A stretch of 64,000 nucleotides of DNA, from contig OY762707.1 of assembly GCA_963666295.1 (NCBI GenBank), positions 2,046,001 through 2,110,000 of the forward strand, given 5' to 3'. This document shows, piece after piece, positions 1 through 10,400 of the stretch. This DNA comes from QZKY01 sp963666295 (GTDB taxonomy: Bacteria; Pseudomonadota; Gammaproteobacteria; Burkholderiales; Burkholderiaceae_D). The notes under the pieces were generated by a model, which was not told where the DNA came from, searched no databases, and was given only the letters and a program-made list of their open reading frames with translations. Both the position numbers and the translations under genes were made by a program. Numbering within the stretch: position 1 is the stretch's first letter; the number at the start of each line of letters is the position of its first letter.

Positions 1-2276
1 GCATCAAAGTTGGCTTGTTGCCAGATCAGGCGCTCGGACTCCTTCCGGTGCGTGATGTCCGTGGCGAGTCCAACGTGGTATCGAATGGCATCGTCTTCGT
101 CCCGGACCGTGTTGATCATCATCTGGGCGACATACAGCTTTCCATCCTTGCGCCTGTTGATGAATTCCCCTTCCCAGAAATTGGATGAAAGCAGAATCTT
201 CCACATGGCATTATAGAAATCCTTGCTTTGCTGGCCGGAATTGAGGATGTTCGGGTCTTTGCCAAACACTTCATTGCGGCAGAAACCAGTCATGTACTCA
301 AAGGCTGGATTGACCGAGATGATCTTGTTGTGTTTGTCGGTAACGATAATGGCTTCACTGCTGGACTGGAAAACCAGCGCAGCCAGGCGCTGATTTTCTT
401 CGGCTTGCTGCTGTGCAGTAATATCGATAACAAAGCCATGCCACAGTGTGCTGCCATCTTCAAGTTTTTCGGGCGACGAGTCTCCCCGGAAGCAGCGGAT
501 GCCTTTGGGCATCGGTAGTTGCATGCGCCACTCCAAATGCCAGAGTTGTCCACTTTCTGCCGAAACTCTGACTGAATCGTGAAATCGTGTCACATCGTCA
601 GGGTGGATGAGGTCGAGAAGGGGCGAAGCATCTTCCAGAACCTGCTCTTGGGAGAGACCGAAAAGTGACGAGAATCCGGCGCTGACATAAGGGAGGCAGG
701 AGCGCCCGTCTGGAAACATCCGGAATTGATAGACTGCACCCGGGGAGTGATTCGTCAGGTTGACCAGAAGTTGGTGGTTACGGCGCAGCTCTTCTTCGGT
801 TCGTTTGCGTTCCGTAATGTCGCGCGCGATACTCAGAACGCCAATCATTTGCCCGCCAGGGGTGAGGACAGGCGTCTTGATGGTTTCCATCAATGCTTGA
901 CGATGATTGCTTGCGAAGACGACCCACTGCTCTTTTGTGATGGACTTACCTGCCTGGATCGCCTCCTGATCGTAGGCGCGGACATGTTCAACCTGCTCAG
1001 GATCAAGGAATTCGCTTTCGGTGTGACCGAGAATTTTGTCGACGGGCACACCGAGCAGGTTTTCAACTGCTTGATTGCAAGCGAGGAAAATGCCATCTGC
1101 GTTCTTAAGCCAGATGGGGTCGGGGATAGTGTCGAGTAGGCTGCTTAAGTGCGCGCTTTGTTCTGCTAGCTCCAGGCTGGCCTGTTCTTTTTCAATGCGC
1201 GTATTGACCTTGCGTATGATGGCCCAGAGGAAAAGCAGCAAAAATAGAAGCGTGCCAGCAGCCAGTTTGGCACCAGAGTTGAGGGTGCCTTCGTTATATT
1301 CTTCCGCGGGCATGAACGAGACATGCTTCCAGGCGTAATCCGAAAAAGCATGAGTGTTATGGTTTGATTTTCCAAAGGCGTTGCGACGGGCTGCCAGTTC
1401 TTGCAAGGGGCGAATGGTAGAGAAAGTCCACAAGCCGGCTGCGGTTTCAAACTGTCCTTCTTCCTTGCGGCTGATTTGCTGCCATGCTTGCGGGTATTGC
1501 TGTGCCAGCGTGGCGTTTTTGCGATTTAGCATGAAGCCGAATTCATCTGTCGGCTGGTTGCCTTTCAGCCAGTAGCCATTTTGGTTCACCAGCCAGTTTG
1601 AGCGCCCCCTGAGGCGGGTGGTTTGAGCAAAACGTTCCAGTAATTCGGCTGCAGCGTAATTGATCAGCAATATGCCGCGTCGCTTGTCATTATCGTCAAA
1701 AATCGGCGCGCCCAAGCGAATTGTGGGTTTGTGCGGGGTTTCCACCGCACCAAATTCGACATTCAGATCAAGGGGAGAGACGAATATCCGCCCCTTGTCC
1801 AGCTTGTTCGTTTCGGTGAAAAAATAGCGGTTTGCTTTGTCTTGCAATGCTGATTTCCAGATAACGAGCGCGCCGTGTGGCTCGTAATCAACACGCAAGA
1901 CTTCCATGCCGTGCTCATCTATCCAGCGGATCTTGTCATACACTTGTTTTGCGTTGGAAAAGGCGATCCAGTCACTGGCGAGTTTTGCCAGATTTTGTTC
2001 GCTGGCATCGTTCAGGGCGGTACGCCTGTTAGGGTGTGCAACGAGGAAAAGCAAATCTCGCCCGGCATCTTGCAGCGAATAGCCAATGGATTCAGTGCCG
2101 GCGATGATTGTTTCGCGCTCTTTGCGCGCGCGTTGGTCGTGCGATTTTTGAACTTCCGCACGGTAAAGCAGGTAAGCCCCGCTGCAAACCAGAAAAGCAA
2201 ATGGCAAAAACAGCGCCAGTGTGCGCCTTAATTTGCTCACTGGCGTGGTGGCTTTAGCTGGTACTGCTAATTTCAT
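1..2276 (-). CDS. PAS-domain membrane sensor, probable diguanylate cyclase (3' end outside window)
   Basis: About 758 residues are visible, running off the window at base 1. A first membrane segment lies near residues 14-33 and a second near 336-355, enclosing a periplasmic sensor region of about 300 residues. Three PAS domains follow (about 378-500, 499-625 and 629-745). The last visible residues are WQQANFDA, which in this family is the linker directly before a GGDEF domain (usually continuing LTGLPNR), so a cyclase and perhaps an EAL domain lie beyond the edge; that part is inference. The start at 2276 is preceded by GAAGG on the minus strand. PAS2 and PAS3 resemble those of the sensor at 30570-33284, suggesting shared module ancestry. 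The ligand is unknown. Confidence 0.85.
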   Translation of the reverse strand, partial: MKLAVPAKATTPVSKLRRTLALFLPFAFLVCSGAYLLYRAEVQKSHDQRARKERETIIAGTESIGYSLQDAGRDLLFLVAHPNRRTALNDASEQNLAKLASDWIAFSNAKQVYDKIRWIDEHGMEVLRVDYEPHGALVIWKSALQDKANRYFFTETNKLDKGRIFVSPLDLNVEFGAVETPHKPTIRLGAPIFDDNDKRRGILLINYAAAELLERFAQTTRLRGRSNWLVNQNGYWLKGNQPTDEFGFMLNRKNATLAQQYPQAWQQISRKEEGQFETAAGLWTFSTIRPLQELAARRNAFGKSNHNTHAFSDYAWKHVSFMPAEEYNEGTLNSGAKLAAGTLLFLLLFLWAIIRKVNTRIEKEQASLELAEQSAHLSSLLDTIPDPIWLKNADGIFLACNQAVENLLGVPVDKILGHTESEFLDPEQVEHVRAYDQEAIQAGKSITKEQWVVFASNHRQALMETIKTPVLTPGGQMIGVLSIARDITERKRTEEELRRNHQLLVNLTNHSPGAVYQFRMFPDGRSCLPYVSAGFSSLFGLSQEQVLEDASPLLDLIHPDDVTRFHDSVRVSAESGQLWHLEWRMQLPMPKGIRCFRGDSSPEKLEDGSTLWHGFVIDITAQQQAEENQRLAALVFQSSSEAIIVTDKHNKIISVNPAFEYMTGFCRNEVFGKDPNILNSGQQSKDFYNAMWKILLSSNFWEGEFINRRKDGKLYVAQMMINTVRDEDDAIRYHVGLATDITHRKESERLIWQQANFD

Positions 2277-2357
2277 CGGACCTTCACGGCGGGGGCAGGG
2301 CGGCAAAACAGGCTTGTTTGCACATGAATGCACCCGATGGGATGATGCTTTCAGGCT

Positions 2358-2624
2358 TCATGGTGCAACAAATCCAGACGCCGCCTCGGCGCCGTCACCA
2401 AAGAAATGCTTTTCCATCTGGGTGGTGAGGTATTTTCGGGCCTGCGTGTCAGCGAGGTTCAAACGGTATTCATTGATCAGCATGGTTTGCAGCTTGAGCC
2501 ATCCTGCCCATGCTTCCTTGGAAACATGCTCGTAAATCTTTTGGCCGAGTTCTCCAGGGTAAGGTGGGCGATCCAGGCCTTCAGCTTCGGTGTTCAGTTT
2601 GATGCAGTGAACCATGCGTGTCAT
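2358..2624 (-). CDS. yggX: Fe(2+)-trafficking / oxidative damage protection protein YggX
   Basis: This 88-residue protein matches the YggX family over its full length. It has the conserved start MTRMVHC, the PPYPGELG segment (about 21-28) and the tail QMEKHFFG. In enterobacteria YggX is a small cytosolic protein linked to iron handling and protection of iron-sulfur clusters from oxidants. Cys7 is the conserved N-terminal cysteine. It lies 44 bases downstream of argA on the same strand and is probably co-transcribed with it; this pairing is common in related bacteria. Confidence 0.93.
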   Translation of the reverse strand: MTRMVHCIKLNTEAEGLDRPPYPGELGQKIYEHVSKEAWAGWLKLQTMLINEYRLNLADTQARKYLTTQMEKHFFGDGAEAASGFVAP

Positions 2625-2668
2625 AAGTAATCCAGTATTTTAACTCTTTAAAATCATAAGCTTGTCAA

Positions 2669-3979
2669 TCACAGCTTTTTGATCAAAACGCGTGACTTCC
2701 GCTGCCAATTATACATAGCCTGCCGATTCTCTGGCAGTTCGTCTATGGATGCGTACTTGAACCCATGCTTCAGGAACCAGTGTGCAGTTTGCGTTGTCAG
2801 AATGAAAAGCTTGTCAAACCCGGCTGCGCGCGCACGGCTTTCCATGTGCTTCAAGATGCGTTCACCGTTACCTTGTTCCTGCCCTTCAGGCCTGACAATC
2901 AGGCAGGCCATTTCCGCCATTTTTTCAGTCGGGAAGGGATACAGGGCGGCACAGCCCAAGATAATCCCGTCGTGATCAATGACGGAGAAGTGATCGACTT
3001 CGCGCTCAATCAATTCACGGCCGCGCTTGACCAGTACGCCCGAAGCCTCAAAGGGTTCAAGTAACTTCAGAATGCCGCCAACGTCCTCGACGTTGGCTAC
3101 GCGCAGGCTTTCCAGCGCCTCATAGGTGACCATCGTGCCCACGCCTTTGTGGGTAAACAGTTCCAGCAATATCGAGCCGTCAATCGATGACGAAAGAATA
3201 TGCGTGCGCGGCGTGCCGGCGCGGCTGGCCTTGATTGCCGAGCGCAAGTAATAGGCGGTGCTTGGGAGCAAGGTGGTGGTTTCCAGTATCGCCTTTGCTT
3301 GCGGGCTGGATAATTCGCGCACCTCCTTGCCGCTGGCATCCTGAATCATCGGATTTTCAGTGATGAAAATCAGCTTTTCTGCGTTCAGAGCGGTGGCGGC
3401 TGAGGTTGCAACGTCTTCCATTGACAGGTTGAACGCTTCGCCCGTCTGGGCGAAGCCCAGTGGCGAAAGTAGCACCAATGCGCCTGCATCCAGAACGGAT
3501 GAAATGGTTTTGTGTGCGATGCGGCGGACCCTGCCCGTCAATTCCATGTCCACGCCTTCAAGGATGCCGAGTGGACTGGCTGTTACAAAATTGCCGGAAA
3601 TGATGCGCATGGAGGCGTGTGCCATCGGGGTGTTCGGCAACCCTTGGCTGAATGCTGCTTCAATATCAAGCCGGATTTCGCCAGCCGCATCTTTGACGCA
3701 TTGCAAAGCCTCCGCGTCCGTAATGCGGATATTTCCGAAATAACGGCATTCGATATTTCTCAGCTCAAGTTGCTCTTCGACCTGTGGACGAGAGCCATGC
3801 ACGATCACAATCCTGATGCCGAGCGCATTCAGCAAAGAGAGGTCATGTGCCAGAACCGGCAAAGCTCCGGATTTGACCAACTCGCCCGGAAAAGCGACGA
3901 CAAAAGTCTTGCCACGAAAGGCGTGAATATAAGGCGCGACAGAGCGGAACCAGCGGACGAATTGTTCAGTATTTTCCAT
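2669..3979 (-). CDS. argA: Amino-acid N-acetyltransferase (N-acetylglutamate synthase)
   Basis: Classical ArgA with an N-terminal amino-acid-kinase-like domain (about 1-290) and a C-terminal GNAT acetyltransferase domain (about 295-436). It makes N-acetylglutamate from glutamate and acetyl-CoA, the first step of arginine synthesis, and is normally inhibited by arginine through the kinase-like domain. The motif VHGSRPQ in the kinase-like part and the acetyl-CoA loop region EGQEQGNGERIL are visible. The start MENTEQF at 3979 fits related proteins; ATG 3988 and TTG 4003 are also in frame and none has a strong ribosome binding site. It is divergent from the Anbu cluster. Confidence 0.92.
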   Translation of the reverse strand: MENTEQFVRWFRSVAPYIHAFRGKTFVVAFPGELVKSGALPVLAHDLSLLNALGIRIVIVHGSRPQVEEQLELRNIECRYFGNIRITDAEALQCVKDAAGEIRLDIEAAFSQGLPNTPMAHASMRIISGNFVTASPLGILEGVDMELTGRVRRIAHKTISSVLDAGALVLLSPLGFAQTGEAFNLSMEDVATSAATALNAEKLIFITENPMIQDASGKEVRELSSPQAKAILETTTLLPSTAYYLRSAIKASRAGTPRTHILSSSIDGSILLELFTHKGVGTMVTYEALESLRVANVEDVGGILKLLEPFEASGVLVKRGRELIEREVDHFSVIDHDGIILGCAALYPFPTEKMAEMACLIVRPEGQEQGNGERILKHMESRARAAGFDKLFILTTQTAHWFLKHGFKYASIDELPENRQAMYNWQRKSRVLIKKL

Positions 3980-4224
3980 GTTTTTCATTATATGCTGAAG
4001 CAATTAATGAATATCACTTTGAAATGCACTTGGTTTGATATAGGCGTTGTAGCAAACAGACGCCTTTACACTGTAAGAACAGGCTGTCTCTCCATATTGG
4101 TGCAATATTCATCTGATGTGTGAGCGTATGTTGTGCAAGAGGGTGGCGGTAGTTATTGTAAGGTTCTGGTATGGATTGTGCTTCATTTGTTAATATGTCA
4201 AGAAACGAAAAAGGGGGGTCTACT

Positions 4225-5637
4225 GTGAAGCATTTTTATGACGAGATGTATGCAGGGCCTGAAGTAGTACGAGCACACTATGAGCGTTATGCGCGCTGGT
4301 TGCAGAATGTGCCTGAGTCGGCCATTGAGCGTAAGCGCGCTGAAGCAGATCTGACTTTTCATCGGGTAGGGATTACGTTTACCGTGTATGGAGAAGACGC
4401 TGGCACAGAGCGGCTGATTCCTTTTGACATTGTGCCACGCATTATTCCACGGGATGAGTGGAAGTTGATTGAGAGCGGCTTGCGGCAGCGCGTTACAGCG
4501 CTGAATGCATTCCTGCATGACATTTACCATGAGCAGAATATTCTCAAGGCAGGGCGCATCCCCGCAGAGCAGGTGTTGAACAACTCGCAATTCCGTAAGG
4601 AAATGATAGGTGTAGATATTCCTGGCGAAATCTACGCGCACATCTCTGGTGTTGATCTGGTACGTGCTGGTGATGGCAAATACTATGTGCTGGAAGATAA
4701 CTTGCGTACGCCGTCCGGAGTGTCTTACATGCTGGAAGACCGCAGAATGATGGTGCGCTTGTTCCCAGACTTATTTGCAGGGCAGGCGATAGCGCCAGTC
4801 GATCATTATCCGGACTTGCTGCTGGAAAATTTGCGAGCGGTGGCGCCCGATGGTGTGGCTGAACCGAATGTTGTTCTGCTGACGCCGGGTCATTTCAATA
4901 GTGCGTTTTTCGAACATGCCTTTCTTGCGCGGCAAATGGGGATTGAATTAGTTGAAGGTAAGGATTTGTTCGTGCGCGACCATACCGTTTATATGCGCAC
5001 CACACTTGGCCCAGAGCGTGTTGATGTGATCTATCGCCGCATTGATGACGATTTCATTGATCCACTGGCGTTCCGAGAGGATTCAATGTTGGGAGTGCCA
5101 GGGCTGTTTGCAGCTTATCAAGCAGGTAATGTGACGCTTGCCAACGCGATTGGTACCGGAATTGCGGATGACAAGGCCATGTATATCCATGTGCCGGAGA
5201 TGATCCGGTTTTATTGCGGCGAGGAGCCAATCCTCTCAAATGTGCCCACGCGCGAATTGAGCAAGCCGGAAGATCTACGCTATGCGTTGGATCACCTTGA
5301 TGAACTGGTGATCAAGGAAGTGCATGGTTCTGGGGGTTACGGCATGTTGGTCGGTCCGGCCGCAAGTCGGGATGAGCTGCGTATTTTCCGGGAAAAGATT
5401 GTTGCCGATCCCAGTCGGTACATTGCGCAGCCGACACTGGCACTTTCAACCTGCCCAACTTATGTGGGGCAGGGGATTACACCACGCCATGTTGATTTGC
5501 GTCCCTATGTGCTGTCCGGCAAGGAAATTACGATGGTGCCTGGCGGGCTGACGCGTGTTGCCCTCAAGGAGGGTTCGCTGGTTGTCAACTCATCTCAGGG
5601 TGGGGGCACCAAGGACACCTGGGTTCTGGAAAAATAA
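4225..5637 (+). CDS. Circularly permuted ATP-grasp protein (COG2308 type)
   Basis: 470 residues from GTG 4225, chosen because a strong AAGGGGGG Shine-Dalgarno lies 6 bases upstream; an in-frame ATG at 4171 has none. The protein belongs to the circularly permuted ATP-grasp family (DUF404/DUF407), which is predicted to form peptide-like bonds using ATP. Visible marks are the acidic segment YVLEDNLRTPSGVSY, a common family feature, and the C-terminal IKEVHGSGGYGML glycine-rich region. It is the first gene of the Anbu cluster, 15 bases before the alpha-E gene. In the family such proteins are expected to ligate an amino acid or peptide to an unknown acceptor; no substrate has been shown for this one. 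Confidence 0.88.
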   Translation: MKHFYDEMYAGPEVVRAHYERYARWLQNVPESAIERKRAEADLTFHRVGITFTVYGEDAGTERLIPFDIVPRIIPRDEWKLIESGLRQRVTALNAFLHDIYHEQNILKAGRIPAEQVLNNSQFRKEMIGVDIPGEIYAHISGVDLVRAGDGKYYVLEDNLRTPSGVSYMLEDRRMMVRLFPDLFAGQAIAPVDHYPDLLLENLRAVAPDGVAEPNVVLLTPGHFNSAFFEHAFLARQMGIELVEGKDLFVRDHTVYMRTTLGPERVDVIYRRIDDDFIDPLAFREDSMLGVPGLFAAYQAGNVTLANAIGTGIADDKAMYIHVPEMIRFYCGEEPILSNVPTRELSKPEDLRYALDHLDELVIKEVHGSGGYGMLVGPAASRDELRIFREKIVADPSRYIAQPTLALSTCPTYVGQGITPRHVDLRPYVLSGKEITMVPGGLTRVALKEGSLVVNSSQGGGTKDTWVLEK

Positions 5638-5652
5638 GAGAGGGATAACAAG

Positions 5653-6600
5653 ATGCTATCAAGCACAGCCGATCACCTTTACTGGATGGCGCGCAGTATG
5701 GAGCGTGCTGAAAATACAGCCCGTGCACTCGATGTTACTTACAGCATGTCGATGGTCAGTCAGGAGATTATCGATCCTTATCAGAACTGGAGCGCAGTGC
5801 TGAGTATCAGTGGGTTGCAGGAGCTTTTCAGTGGGCGTCATTCGGAACTCAATGCGGACAATATCCTGCACTTCATGGTGCTGGATCAATCAAATCCGGC
5901 GAGCATCATTTCCAGCCTCAGAACGGCGCGTGAAAACGCACATGCTGTGCGGGGCACAATTACTTCCGAAATGTGGGAGGCGATCAACCATACCTGGCTT
6001 GATATGTGTACCGTTAAAAGTCAGGGCATTCCTGAAGATGGGGTTTCCAGCTTTTTTGCGTGGGTCAAGGACCGTTCACATCTGACTCGCGGCATTACAC
6101 ATGGCACTCTGATGCGTGATGATGCTTTTCGTTTTTTGCGGCTTGGCACCTTTCTGGAACGTGCAGATAACACTGCACGCATACTTGATGTTAAATATCA
6201 TGTTTTGATGCCTAGTCCGCAGGATGTAGGTGGTGCTGCCGATTTTTACCATTGGAGTGCCATTCTGCGTTCCGTTAGCGCGCTGGAAACCTTTCGCAAG
6301 GTTTATCGCGATGCCATTACGCCGAAGCGCGTTGCCAACTTACTCATCCTGCGTCCGGATATGCCGCGCTCGCTGCATTTTTGCATGGCTGAGGTGAACC
6401 GCCTGCTACAGGAAATCAGTGGTCGCACACCCTGGTCATTGCACCGGCAGATAGGGCGCATGCACTCAGAGTTGCGTTATGGTCAGATTGAGGACATTAT
6501 CGCATTTGGCTTGCATGAATACCTGACCATTTTTCTGGAGCGCATCTATGAGCTTGGCGACCAGATCAACATGACGTACTTCTGGCCAATGGATACATAA
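5653..6600 (+). CDS. Alpha-E domain protein (COG2307 type)
   Basis: This 315-residue, mostly helical protein opens with SSTADHLYWMARSMERAENTAR, the hallmark of the alpha-E family, and repeats a similar RLGTFLERADNTARILDVKY segment near residue 165. The two halves therefore look like an internal duplication. The family always travels with the permuted ATP-grasp protein, and its biochemical role is unknown; a partner or scaffold in an amide-ligase complex has been proposed. A GAGAGGG ribosome binding site lies just before the ATG. The stop is 81 bases before the Anbu gene. Confidence 0.88.
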   Translation: MLSSTADHLYWMARSMERAENTARALDVTYSMSMVSQEIIDPYQNWSAVLSISGLQELFSGRHSELNADNILHFMVLDQSNPASIISSLRTARENAHAVRGTITSEMWEAINHTWLDMCTVKSQGIPEDGVSSFFAWVKDRSHLTRGITHGTLMRDDAFRFLRLGTFLERADNTARILDVKYHVLMPSPQDVGGAADFYHWSAILRSVSALETFRKVYRDAITPKRVANLLILRPDMPRSLHFCMAEVNRLLQEISGRTPWSLHRQIGRMHSELRYGQIEDIIAFGLHEYLTIFLERIYELGDQINMTYFWPMDT

Positions 6601-6681
6601 CAGATGTCCGTTGCTTGTTGATTGAAGGCCGGTTACGATATGCGTCCATATCTTTTGCATATCCAATGAGCAGGTTAAAAA

Positions 6682-7422
6682 ATGACGTATTGTGTTGCTG
6701 CCATGATTGATGCCGGGCTTGTCCTGGCTTCTGATTCAAGAACGAATGCTGGCGTGGATAATATTTCCACCTTCCGCAAGATGCACACCTATCAAAACCA
6801 CGGTGAACGGGTTTTAGTTTCCATGTGTTCCGGAAATCTGGCCGTAACGCAGTCAATGTATAACCTGATTGATCAGGCTATACGGCGCAACGATGGCTCG
6901 CCGTCCATCATGAATGTGCGCTCTATGTATGAGGTGGCGGAATTGTTTGGCGCAGCCTTGCGGGAAGTGCGCTTGCGCGACGGCCCTTTTTTACAGGAAA
7001 GCAATATTGATGCGGGTGCCAACGTTATTGTGGGTGGGCAAATTGCGGGTGAAGACCAGCGCTTGTTCATGGTGTATTCCGAAGGCAATTTCATTGAGGC
7101 CACGCCGTCAACGCCTTACTTCCAGATTGGGGAAATCAAATATGGCAAACCGATTATTGATCGCGTCATCACCGCAGAAACCACGCTGGATGACGCGGTG
7201 AAATGTATTCTGGTTTCCTTTGATTCGACCATGCGCAGTAATTTGACAGTCGGCTTTCCGATTGACATGGTGTGCTACGAGCGAAACAGCTTGGCGTTGA
7301 GGATGGTACGATGCTTTGACGAGGATGATGAGTACATGCGAGCCCTGAGAAGTGACTGGAATGAAGGGGTAAGGCAGGCGTTTGTGCATCTTCCCTCGCC
7401 GAACTTGAATCAGTGGGGTTGA
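6682..7422 (+). CDS. Anbu, proteasome-like peptidase
   Basis: 246 residues, starting MTYCVAAMIDAG. After removal of Met1 the N-terminal threonine would be the nucleophile. SDSRTNAG supplies an aspartate at mature position 17 and FRKMH a lysine at 32, matching the Thr1/Asp17/Lys33 arrangement of proteasome beta subunits. The sequence fits the Anbu (ancestral beta subunit, COG3484) family, whose solved members form open helical or ring-like assemblies rather than closed proteasomes. It sits in the usual cluster with ATP-grasp, alpha-E and transglutaminase-like genes. Peptidase activity in the family has been hard to show, so the substrate is unknown. Confidence 0.92.
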   Translation: MTYCVAAMIDAGLVLASDSRTNAGVDNISTFRKMHTYQNHGERVLVSMCSGNLAVTQSMYNLIDQAIRRNDGSPSIMNVRSMYEVAELFGAALREVRLRDGPFLQESNIDAGANVIVGGQIAGEDQRLFMVYSEGNFIEATPSTPYFQIGEIKYGKPIIDRVITAETTLDDAVKCILVSFDSTMRSNLTVGFPIDMVCYERNSLALRMVRCFDEDDEYMRALRSDWNEGVRQAFVHLPSPNLNQWG

Positions 7423-7477
7423 ATTTGCGGATGAAGGGAGGTGTGCTTGGTAGCGTTGCTTCCCAAAAGGAAACATT

Positions 7478-10400
7478 ATGACGATTCGTGTCGCACTCCA
7501 CCATCAAACACGGTATCGTTTCGATCGCTCCGTACAATTGTGGCCGCATCAGGTTCGCTTGCGTCCCGTCGGGCATTCTAGAACACCTATATCCAGTTAT
7601 TCCTTGCGCGTCGAGCCGCAAGGACATTTCATCAACTGGCAGCAGGATCCGTATGGTAACTGGCTGGCCCGGTTGGTATTTCCTGAGCCAGCAGAGGCTT
7701 TAACGGTCACAGTTGATTTGGTGGCTGATATGACCGTTATCAATCCGTTTGATTTCTTCGTCGAAGAGTCTGCAGAGCGGTTCCCGTTTACTTATGAGTC
7801 TCAACTGGCGGTGGAACTGCACCCGTTTCTTGAAAAGGCAGAAGCAGGCCCTTTGCTTTCTAGATGGCTGGCAGCCACTCGCGCTGAAATTGGCCTTCAG
7901 GGCATGCAGATCAATGATTTTCTGGTGTTTCTAAATCAACGTGTGCAAAACGACGTTGGCTACGTCGTGCGCATGGAGCCGGGCGTACAGACACCGGAAG
8001 AAACACTGGAGCGCCATATGGGTTCTTGTCGCGATTCTGCATGGTTGTTGGTGCAGGTGTTGCGCCACTTCGGTCTGGCTGCGCGTTTTGCATCAGGCTA
8101 TCTGATCCAGTTGGCAGCGGATGTAAAAGCGCTTGATGGGCCATCCGGGCCAGAAGAGGACTTCACCGATCTGCATGCATGGACAGAGGTATATATCCCC
8201 GGCGCTGGCTGGATCGGTCTTGACCCGACATCGGGCCTGCTGACAGGAGAAGGGCATATCCCGCTGGCATGCACTGCAGCGCCATCGTCTGCTGCACCGG
8301 TGATTGGTGCAACAGATATATGTGAATCGGAATTCGATGTCACGATGACGGTGACACGAATCCATGAAGATCCGCGTGTGACCAAGCCATACACGTCGGA
8401 GCAGTGGCAATCTGTTGAAAATCTGGGTGCTAAGGTCGAAAAGCAGCTTGCCCACCATGATGTGCGGCTGACCATGGGAGGGGAGCCTACCTTCGTTTCC
8501 ATCGACGACATGGATGGCCCCGAATGGAATATCACAGCACTCTCCGACAAAAAACTTGAGTTGGCGGACGATTTGCTTAAGCGGCTGCAGGCACGTTTCG
8601 CAAAGGGCGGATTGCTGCATTTTGGACAAGGGAAATGGTATCCGGGCGAGCCCCTGCCGCGCTGGGCGCTGGCATGCTACTGGCGCGAAGACGGCGAGCC
8701 GCTGTGGCGTCATTCCGAGTTGCTTGATCATGATGGCTCGGAGATTGAGTGTAAAACGCTTGATGCGGCACGTTTTGCGGAAATTCTGTGTGAGCAACTC
8801 GGGTTGTCGTCGCAATATGTAATTTTGGCCTATGAGGATGTGGCGCATGCCATTTTCCAGGAACAGGGCTGGCCGGATAATCTGGATCCGCTGGAAGCCA
8901 GTTTGGACGATGCTGACGAGCGTCGGCGTCTGGCGCGCCTGATTGAGCGTGATTTGCGCGAACCGGCGGGATTTGTGTTGCCGCTCAAGCCGGTGGCGGG
9001 TTCCAGTAAAAAGAAAAAGGCTTCACCAGGATGGCGGTCCAGTCTGTGGCCTTTGCGTCGTGAACACCTCTATTTGCTGCCGGGTGATTCTCCTGCGGGG
9101 TTACGATTGCCACTTGCATCACTGCCATGGGTACTGCCTGAAGATCGTGAGGAAGACTATGTGCGCGACCCCTTTGATATCCGCGGACATTTACCGAAAG
9201 CAGGCAAGCGAAGCAAGCCAAAGAAAAAAGCGGTTCCTGAAGAAGTCGATGCACGCGAAGTGATTCATACGGCCTTGTGCATTGAAGTGCGGGGCGGCGT
9301 GCTGCACGTTTTCCTGCCGCCGCTAAATCATCTGGAAGACTTTGTTGATCTGGTGTCTGCACTGGAAACCAGTGCAACCGCGCTTGCTTTGCCGATACGT
9401 CTCGAAGGTTATCCGCCACCAGAAGACCCGAGATTGAAGGTGTTCAAGATCACACCGGATCCGGGGGTGATTGAGGTGAACATTCACCCTTCAGGAAATT
9501 GGGGCGAACTGGTTGAAAATACACATGCGTTGTACGAGGAGGCGCGCTTGGCGCGCCTAGGGGCGGAAAAGTTCATGCTGGACGGTCGGCATACCGGCAC
9601 TGGCGGTGGTAATCACGTGACGATAGGAGCGGCGACACCAGCCGATTCCCCCTGTTTGCGTCGCCCCGACTTGTTGATGAGCATGATTGGCTACTGGCAG
9701 AATCATCCGGTGTTGTCTTACTTGTTTTCCGGTATGTTTATCGGTCCGACTAGCCAGGCGCCGCGTGTGGATGAGGCACGTCACGAAAGCCTGTACGAGT
9801 TGGAAATTGCCTTTCAGCAAATGCGGCAGCGCTTGAATGCTGGCGAGGAAAGCTTGGAACCATGGCTTGTGGACCGCTTGCTGCGCAATTTGCTGATCGA
9901 TATTTCCGGCAATACGCACCGTGCCGAGTTTTGCATTGATAAACTTTACTCGCCAGACAGTCCAACGGGAAGGTTGGGTCTGGTGGAGTTTCGTGGCTTT
10001 GAGATGCCGCCTCATCCGCAGATGAGCTTGGTGCAGATGCTGTTGCTGCGCGCGCTGATTGCGCGCTTCTGGAGGGAACCGTATCAGGGGCGACTGATAC
10101 GTTGGGGGACGGAATTGCATGACCGCTTCATGCTGCCGCACTTTATTGAGCAGGATATGCAGGATGTTGTGCTGGATTTGCAAAAGGCAGGTTACCCGTT
10201 TGAGTTTGAATGGTTTCTGCCTTTTCTGGAGTTCCGTTTTCCGCGCTATGGCACGGTTGTGTATAACAACATCGAGATCGAGTTGCGTCAGGCTATTGAG
10301 CCTTGGCACGTGCTTGGTGAGGAGGTGAGCGCAGGAGGAACGGCGCGCTATGTTGATTCTTCGGTCGAGCGCTTGCAGGTGCGGGTGCGCGGCATCAACG

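Noticed and set aside
726..1139. Plus-strand frame of 137 codons opposite the left-edge sensor
   Set aside because: It is the mirror of clear PAS coding sequence.
8093..8848. 251-codon frame antisense to the transglutaminase-DUF2126 gene
   Set aside because: The sense frame is a clear conserved protein; the antisense product resembles nothing known.
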